A stretch of 64,000 bases of DNA from Luteipulveratus halotolerans (lineage in GTDB: Bacteria > Actinomycetota > Actinomycetes > Actinomycetales > Dermatophilaceae). Positions within the stretch are counted from its first letter, which is position 1, and each line of letters begins with the position of its first letter. Both the position numbers and the translations under genes were made by a program. The stretch covers positions 1,550,001 to 1,614,000 of the forward strand of contig NZ_LAIR01000002.1 in NCBI RefSeq assembly GCF_001247745.1, given 5' to 3'. Below the pieces are notes generated by a model. That model was not told where the DNA came from. It did no database searches and worked only from the letters and a program-made list of their open reading frames with translations. Shown here in pieces: positions 58,355 to 64,000 of this stretch.

Positions 58355-60336
58355 GCCTCGTCCACCATCTCGGTCTCGCGCTGGGCGGCCTGGCGCTCCT
58401 GCTTCTTCTTCTGCAGGAAGAGTAGGATCTCGGCGTACCGCCTCTCGGTCGGCTCGTCGGCGCGGACATTGGGTTTGCGACCGTTCACTTTGGCCCACTG
58501 TTGGATCTTCGGCCACGCCGCGAGTGCTTCCTCTTCGGTGATCTCGACCCGAGTTGCCGTGATCGCGTCGGAGATGATCCGCAGCACGGACGGCGTGACG
58601 GACTTCGAGATCACCTCGAAGGCGCGCTGGAACGGGTTGACGGAGTCGATCAGGTTGATGTTGATGTCGTCGATGTTCACGAACTTCTCCGACATCCGGA
58701 TGAAGCGCTTGTCACCGACCTGACGGACCTCGCCGTTCTTGATCACCGAGTCCACGACGACCTGCTGGCGCAACTCCTCGATCTGCGTCTCGTCCAAGTC
58801 GGGGTACTTCTCGCGGATGATCTTGGGGATCAGGACTTTGTTGGTCGTCTCCGCGTCCACCGATCCGAAGGCAGCCTTCGCGAACGTGTCGTCCTGCAGG
58901 ATGGTCGCCTTCAGGTCGTTGAGGTCGGTCTCGACGATCTGCTTCACCCGCTCGGAGGAGGGCTCCTTGAAGCCCTTGATCTTGATGACGCCCGGCGGGG
59001 TGGCGTCGTCGTCGCCGGTGCGCTTGGTCTTGAACTCGAAGTTCTGCGCGAGCACCTGCTCCATGAGCAGCGAGGCTGTGATCGCCTTGAGCATGTTGTT
59101 GACCGACACCTTGACCTCGCTCTGCGAGGCGTCGGGTTCGGCGATGAGGTTGGTGAACTGGGCATGGTCCTTGCCCGGCGAGTCGCGAGTGACCCGGCCG
59201 ATGATCTGGATGACCTCGGTCAGCGAGGCGCGATACCCCACGGTGAGCGCGTGTTCGGCGTGGGGCCAGTCGAATCCCTCCTTGGCCATGCCGAGCGCGA
59301 GGATTACGTCGACGGCGCCGCGATCCTTCGATGCGACCGTCGACAGGTAGTGCAACGTGTCGGCGCGCTTCTTCTGGTCGGTGTCGTCGACGAGGTCGGC
59401 CAGGCGCAACGTCGCTCCGGTGTCGGACCGGCGGATGGTGATGATGCCGGTGTCTGGGTCGGTGGACTCCACGTGGCCGATCGCATCGATGATGAACCCG
59501 ACCTCTTCGATCTTGTCCTTGGTCGACTCTCCCGAGTTGACGTTGGGGATGTGCAGGATCGTCTTCTTGTCGAGGTCGAAGACCTCACTGATCGCGTCGG
59601 TGTATCGCCCTTGGTAGAAGTGGTGGCCGATGCCGAGCGAGTGCAGGTGCTGGTAGCCGTTGAGCTGGTCGTAGTAGTTGAAGGTGACCGGCGTAAACCG
59701 AGCCTCGTCCTCGGCGGAGAGCACCGGCACCGAGTCGCCGCGGAAGTACGAGCCGGTCATCGCGACGATGTGCACGTCGGAGCCATTCATCACCTCGCGT
59801 AGCAGCGCCCCGAGCCGGCTGGCCTCGGTATCGGCCGAAACGTGGTGGAACTCATCGATCGCGAGCACTGTGCCGTTAAAAGCGTCGGGGGCAAGCTTCT
59901 CGAAGGTGAACCGTAGGGTCGCGTGGGTGCAGATCAGGATGGCGTCGGTGCCGTTGAGGAAGTCGATGAAGGCGCCGACCTTGCCCTGGGACGAGCCCGG
60001 GTCACAGAGATTGTGCTCGGGCTTGACCTCCCAGTCGGCGAAGAAACCGAACTTCGTCAGGTTGGTCGAGGCGAACGAGCCGCCGATGGAGCGCTCCGGC
60101 ACCGCGACGATGACCTTCTTGCGGCCCTGGTTGTAGAGCTTGTCGAGGCCCACGAACATCAGAGCGCGAGACTTGCCCGACGCCGGCGGTGCCTTGATGA
60201 GCAGATGCTGCGCGTCGCGCTTGGCGAAGACACGCTGCTGCATCTCGCGCATGCCCATCGGGTCAACGTTGACCGACGCGCCCGTCTGGGCGTAAGTCAC
60301 ATCGACGATGTCGATCGGCTTCTTGCTCGCGTTCAC
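58351..60336 (-). CDS. SF2 helicase/translocase-like ATPase
   Basis: The 661-residue protein has motif I APPASGKS (K55), motif II IDEFHH (D161-E-F-H, a DEAH variant), motif III VAMTGSYFRG and motif VI QIIGRVTRDSPGK (Q377-R384). The C-terminal 250 residues are helical and unrecognised. The lack of a nuclease domain in the same chain suggests it drives the GIY-YIG protein, as in Type I/III R subunits split in two. It overlaps both neighbours by 4 nt. Confidence 0.88.
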   Translation of the reverse strand: MNASKKPIDIVDVTYAQTGASVNVDPMGMREMQQRVFAKRDAQHLLIKAPPASGKSRALMFVGLDKLYNQGRKKVIVAVPERSIGGSFASTNLTKFGFFADWEVKPEHNLCDPGSSQGKVGAFIDFLNGTDAILICTHATLRFTFEKLAPDAFNGTVLAIDEFHHVSADTEASRLGALLREVMNGSDVHIVAMTGSYFRGDSVPVLSAEDEARFTPVTFNYYDQLNGYQHLHSLGIGHHFYQGRYTDAISEVFDLDKKTILHIPNVNSGESTKDKIEEVGFIIDAIGHVESTDPDTGIITIRRSDTGATLRLADLVDDTDQKKRADTLHYLSTVASKDRGAVDVILALGMAKEGFDWPHAEHALTVGYRASLTEVIQIIGRVTRDSPGKDHAQFTNLIAEPDASQSEVKVSVNNMLKAITASLLMEQVLAQNFEFKTKRTGDDDATPPGVIKIKGFKEPSSERVKQIVETDLNDLKATILQDDTFAKAAFGSVDAETTNKVLIPKIIREKYPDLDETQIEELRQQVVVDSVIKNGEVRQVGDKRFIRMSEKFVNIDDININLIDSVNPFQRAFEVISKSVTPSVLRIISDAITATRVEITEEEALAAWPKIQQWAKVNGRKPNVRADEPTERRYAEILLFLQKKKQERQAAQRETEMVDEA

Positions 60337-63047
60337 TTGCGTGCACCCCTCGTCTTCTTCGCGGGGGCCTTGGCAGCCTCCTCGGCAGTCATCGACTCAT
60401 ACATAGCGAACAGGTCCGACAACCGCTGCTCGTCCGTCTCGTACCCGCGCTTGGAGTAGATCGAGTCGACCAGCGCGTCCACCTCGGCGTGCGCCCGCCG
60501 GAGGTCCTCGGGCATCAGGTCCGGGTCATACAGCTCAGCGAGAGTTCGTTCGCAGTGGTACTCACGTACGTCGAGCACACGCAAAGCGGCGACAGTGAGC
60601 CTCTCCTTCATCGCATCCGAGAGGAGAGGTACCGGGAAGTTGTTGTAGACAAGCGTGTTCGAGTATCGAAGTCGAGACTCGTGTTGTCCGCCCACTGCTC
60701 GGGCCCAAGCCATGTGAATTCGTGACGTGATAAGCCCGAAGGCCCAAGGCTCGGCGTCGTAAATCGCGAAAGCAAGATCGGAAATCACCGTGTCTGCCCC
60801 AACGAATCCCGATGGTATGTACTCGCGTCGCTCTGATGACACCTTGGGCACAAGGATTGAGTTCGTCGGCTTGTAGCTGATCTGGACGAACCGATGGGGC
60901 TTGGCTGCATACGCAGCGGTGCTGGCTGCCTCGCTCTTACCTCGTTCCTCAGTCACCTGGGCAAGACGGTCTGCGATCGATGGAACGGATCGTGCCATAT
61001 CCACGTGGTCGTCGGCGATCCATAGGCAGTACCGTTCGAGTCCATCCAAGTGCTCCCTGGTCCCTACATACGCCTTCATGAAATCGGCGGCCGCCGGATC
61101 CTGGGCGATCATCCTTCTCCGCTCATCGGGAGTGATCACCAACCCGCGCGCGCGGGGCATGGATCCAAACACCATGATCGGGCGGCGCGCGCCCAGTGGG
61201 CTGCTGCGTCTACCAATGAAGATGTTTGCGCCGTCTGCCAAGTAGCCGTTGATGTTCGTCACAGCTATCTGAAGGTCGTCGGTGTAGATGTACTTCGGGC
61301 CGGGTCGCCCCGCGCGAAGGTTGATGACCGCGACGGTCACGCCAGCATTGCGTGTCGCGTTGTTCTCCCACTTGAACGACGTGTAGGCGTACCCGATCTC
61401 GAGGCCCTTAGCGAAGATCATCGGGAACATCAGGCCGACATGCTCGCCCTGAGATACGGAGTTGGTAGTTACGAAGGCCAGCTCGGCGCGAGTGCCTTCG
61501 ATGTAGTCAGCGCCCTTGACGAACCAGAGCGCGATGTAGTCGAGATTCCTGTTGAAGGGGCGTCGTCCGAAGGCGAACGGGAAGTCCGCCTTCATGTCGG
61601 CGGTCTGTGCCTTAGCGCCCTTGTAAGGAGGGTTGCTGATCAGGTAGATCTCGCCACCGTCGTTCGGGCAGACCGTGTTCCAGTCGACGCGAGTCGCGTT
61701 CCCTGCTTGGATCTGACCAGTTTCCTTGAGTGGGATCAACGGGATGGAGACGTTGAACTTCTCCTTGAACTCGGTGTTCATCTGGTGCTTGGCGATCCAC
61801 AGGGAGAGGATCGCGACCTCGACGGCGAAGTCGTCGATCTCGATGCCGTAGAAGTTCTCGATGTTGATCCTCGACTCTGCAAACAGCACCTGGTGCTTCG
61901 GGGAGAGCTCAGCGAGGCGCTCCAGGATCGCGTGCTCGACCTTGCGCAGCTCCTTGTAGGCGATGACCAGGAAGTTGCCGGAGCCACAGGCCGGGTCGAA
62001 CACCTTGATCGCACTGATCCGCTCCAGCAGTGCCTCGAGCTTCCGGACACTGTCGAAGCCGGCGTCGAGCTGGTCGCGGATGCCGTCGAGGAAGAGCGGC
62101 TCGATCGTCTTGAGGATGTTCGGCACCGAGGTGTAGTGCTGGCCGAGGTCCGAGCGCGTGCCGGGCGCGACGATCGCCTGGAACATGGAGCCGAAGATGT
62201 CGGGGTTGATCTCGCTCCAGTTCAGCGTGCCGAGCTCGATCAACCGGTCGCGAGCGGCCTTCGTAAACCTCGGCACCGTGATACCTGTGCTCATCGTGAA
62301 GAGCCGGCCGTTGACGTAGGGGAACGCCGCCAGGTGCCTCGGCTTGTCCGCGGGCTCCTCGGTGTCCAGGGCCGTGAACAGTGCCGCCAGGAAGTCGTGG
62401 ACGTCCGAACCGTCCGCCTGCGTGTGCGAGCCGACCGCATTGGTGAACTGGGTCTCGGTGAAGATCCCGGTGTCCTCGGCGAAGAAGCAGAACAGCAGCC
62501 GGGTGAAGAAGACGTTGAGAGCGTGGCGCCCCTGCACCCCATCCATCACGCCGGGGTTGGCCGCGAGGAGCTCGTCGAAGAGCTTGCCCATCCGCTCAGC
62601 GGCCTTGACGTCGGCGTGGGCCTCGGACACGTACTGGGCCTTCTCCATGCCTGCCCAGGGCAGGAAGAAGGTGAAGTGCTGGTCGATGTCCCGGATCGGG
62701 ATCATCAGGTTCTCGCCGGTCTTGGTGTCGACCGCGAGCAGCTCGTCGTAGTCGGTGACGATGACGAAGCGGGTGCTGTACCGCACCACCGCGGGCGAGG
62801 TCTTCAGCTCGTCGATCACGGCTAGGGGGTCGTCGGTCGTCTCCTTGAAGTAGACGACGTTCTTCTGCGCGACCTCGGTTGTCGGGTCCGCGGCGATGTT
62901 CAGTGAGCCGTTGCGCAGGCGGGTGACGTTGCTCTGCGGCTTCCCGTACGCGAGCAACAGCTCGAAGATGAACTCGCGGTCGTAGGAGTCACGACCGCCG
63001 AGCGGCGCGACTCGCTCCTCGATGGCCTTCAGGGTGAGCCGAGCCAC
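60333..63047 (-). CDS. Large class I DNA methyltransferase (N6-adenine type)
   Basis: The protein has 904 residues. An N-terminal region (RFVIVTDYDELLAVDTKTGENLMIPIRDIDQHFTFFLPW) and helical spacer (ALNVFFTRLLFCFFAEDTGIF) resemble MmeI-like enzymes. No D-ExK nuclease triad is evident in that N-terminal region. Motif I is D351-PACGSGNF and motif IV NPPY is at N472-Y475. The C-terminus contains a target-recognition-like region (YSNTLVYNNFPVPLLSDAM). It probably methylates adenine and supplies sequence specificity. It is the first gene of the operon; GTG 63047 follows GAAGGGAA. Confidence 0.9.
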   Translation of the reverse strand: MARLTLKAIEERVAPLGGRDSYDREFIFELLLAYGKPQSNVTRLRNGSLNIAADPTTEVAQKNVVYFKETTDDPLAVIDELKTSPAVVRYSTRFVIVTDYDELLAVDTKTGENLMIPIRDIDQHFTFFLPWAGMEKAQYVSEAHADVKAAERMGKLFDELLAANPGVMDGVQGRHALNVFFTRLLFCFFAEDTGIFTETQFTNAVGSHTQADGSDVHDFLAALFTALDTEEPADKPRHLAAFPYVNGRLFTMSTGITVPRFTKAARDRLIELGTLNWSEINPDIFGSMFQAIVAPGTRSDLGQHYTSVPNILKTIEPLFLDGIRDQLDAGFDSVRKLEALLERISAIKVFDPACGSGNFLVIAYKELRKVEHAILERLAELSPKHQVLFAESRINIENFYGIEIDDFAVEVAILSLWIAKHQMNTEFKEKFNVSIPLIPLKETGQIQAGNATRVDWNTVCPNDGGEIYLISNPPYKGAKAQTADMKADFPFAFGRRPFNRNLDYIALWFVKGADYIEGTRAELAFVTTNSVSQGEHVGLMFPMIFAKGLEIGYAYTSFKWENNATRNAGVTVAVINLRAGRPGPKYIYTDDLQIAVTNINGYLADGANIFIGRRSSPLGARRPIMVFGSMPRARGLVITPDERRRMIAQDPAAADFMKAYVGTREHLDGLERYCLWIADDHVDMARSVPSIADRLAQVTEERGKSEAASTAAYAAKPHRFVQISYKPTNSILVPKVSSERREYIPSGFVGADTVISDLAFAIYDAEPWAFGLITSRIHMAWARAVGGQHESRLRYSNTLVYNNFPVPLLSDAMKERLTVAALRVLDVREYHCERTLAELYDPDLMPEDLRRAHAEVDALVDSIYSKRGYETDEQRLSDLFAMYESMTAEEAAKAPAKKTRGARK

Positions 63048-63196
63048 ACCGTTCCCTTCGTCGCGCCATGTCGTGTTGTGGGTCAGCCTATGTTCGTCGA
63101 TTCCCGGCGGTCAGCAGGCGCTCCGCGTACCCGGTCGCCCTCCCAGCCGTTCCCGGCCGCGCGTCGGCCAACAGCGGTACCGTGAGGGGCCAACGA

Positions 63197-63230
63197 GAAG
63201 GCCCCGACACCGCGTGGTGTCGGGGCCTTC
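63197..63230 (-). terminator. Strong hairpin after tRNA-Pro
   Basis: GAAGGCCCCGACACC (63197-63211) pairs perfectly with 63216-63230 around GCGT. It lies 97 bp beyond the tRNA end on the minus strand and before the methyltransferase promoter. The rest of 63048-63326 has no gene I can support. Confidence 0.8.
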
Positions 63231-63326
63231 TGCTGATCTTGCGGTGACTCCAGCGGTGACATCGGTCCTGATCGGACCTTCTCCACCACCTCGGTGACCG
63301 CGTTTCCGCTGGTAAACCGACGGATG

Positions 63327-63403
<77 letters not shown>

Positions 63404-63506
63404 ATGCCCACGATCCGGCCGAAACCGCTTCGTGGGCGACCTGAACCTTAGCGCAGGCGCGCCCCGCTCACCCAATCGGGCCGGGCACGCCTCGTACGCT
63501 CGGGAC

Positions 63507-64000
63507 ATGGAGCCGACCGAGACTGTCACCGACGGGCTGGTGTGGCACTACACCGACGGTCCTGGCCTGCTGTCCATCGTGCAGTCGGACACACTGTGGT
63601 GCACGGCGTCGTCGTTCCTCAACGACGCCGGCGAGGTCACGCTCGGTGCTCGGATGCTTGTCGAGGAGCTGCAGCGCCGGACGCGCGAAGACCCTCGCTA
63701 CGAGATGCTGCTGCCCTTCGCCGACCGAGCCGAGGACGCTCGACCGGGCGGTCCTGACCAGGGCCCCTCGCCGGGGACCTTCTTCATCCTCAGCGCCGCA
63801 CGCAGTCGCGATCTGCTGGCCATGTGGCGTCTGTACGGCGGGCGCGGCGAGTCGTACGCCGTGGGTCTGGACCCGGAGCAGGAGCTCAGTGTCCTCGGTC
63901 GTGCTGACTCCGACCCGCACGACGTACGGGTGCAGCGCTGGCCCTGGCGTCCGGTGCGCTACAGCGCGTCCGACCAGCAGCTGCTCCTCGACGCGGTGTT
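63507..64000 (+). CDS. DUF2971 family protein, 3' end beyond the window
   Basis: About 165 residues are visible. VWHYTDGPGLLSIVQSDTLWCTASSFLNDAGEVTLGARML is the DUF2971 start (HYT, then the FLND motif), and FFILSAARSRDLLAMWRLYGGRGESYAVGLDPEQEL is the second conserved part. DUF2971 proteins are of unknown function and often occur in accessory or defence neighbourhoods. It is on the other side of tRNA-Pro and divergent from it. Confidence 0.8.
   Translation, partial: MEPTETVTDGLVWHYTDGPGLLSIVQSDTLWCTASSFLNDAGEVTLGARMLVEELQRRTREDPRYEMLLPFADRAEDARPGGPDQGPSPGTFFILSAARSRDLLAMWRLYGGRGESYAVGLDPEQELSVLGRADSDPHDVRVQRWPWRPVRYSASDQQLLLDAV

Overview
The window is chromosomal DNA from a high-GC actinobacterium (Actinomycetota). 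It has almost exclusively G/C third positions, many GTG and TTG starts, dense ATGA/GTGA start-stop overlaps, a GarA-type FHA protein, an actinobacterial SOS box and a CmtR-type metal sensor. The block at 38.7-45.1 kb keeps the gene order I recall for Mycobacterium tuberculosis Rv1822-Rv1832 (CDP-alcohol transferase, DUF881, small basic protein, DUF881, gcvH, garA, MerR, DUF151, MerR, gcvP), though here it is read on the minus strand. I cannot name the genus; a member of the Micrococcales would fit.

Layout. 1-11.96 kb is accessory metabolism and regulation: a Tat-exported FAD oxidase (cut by the window edge), several VOC/glyoxalase-fold proteins, PadR, MarR and AraC regulators, a GntP permease, an exported phosphoesterase/beta-propeller protein and a Ser/Thr kinase whose 5' end carries a 53-bp tandem duplication. 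12.0-14.24 kb is a small mobile block: a complete IS630-type element, a cmtR-cadD cadmium/lead resistance pair, and the severed 3' end of a related IS. A decayed esterase follows, then a HAD-GNAT-GNAT operon bracketed by near-perfect 20-bp inverted repeats, then an ECF41-type sigma factor next to an NAD(P)-binding protein, with sequence matches to the ECF41 promoter.

20-35.5 kb is housekeeping-like: rlmC, dinB with an SOS box over its start, a comB homologue, a Sua5/YciO-family protein, OsmC, histidine phosphatase, glutamate-cysteine ligase, sbcDC and an aminotransferase. 35.5-46 kb holds gcvP under a glycine riboswitch, the conserved cell-division/central-metabolism cluster and fdhD. 46-51.5 kb has a DUF2207 protein, an amino-acid permease, DUF1697, and two damaged genes (lipid kinase, FAD oxidase).

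51.7-63.0 kb reads as a defence or accessory island with less extreme codon use: a LIM-like mini zinc protein, an unrecognised 247-residue protein coupled to a PIN-domain nuclease, a helix-hairpin-helix-like protein, a DUF262/DUF1524 GmrSD-like protein, and a tightly overlapping three-gene operon (DNA methyltransferase, SF2 ATPase, GIY-YIG nuclease). That operon looks like a restriction-modification-like system outside the standard types and is the best candidate for something undescribed. The island ends beside tRNA-Pro(GGG), and a DUF2971 gene runs off the right edge.

Four damaged genes plus the kinase duplication occur in one window. Some may be assembly or read errors, so the raw reads matter before biology is inferred.
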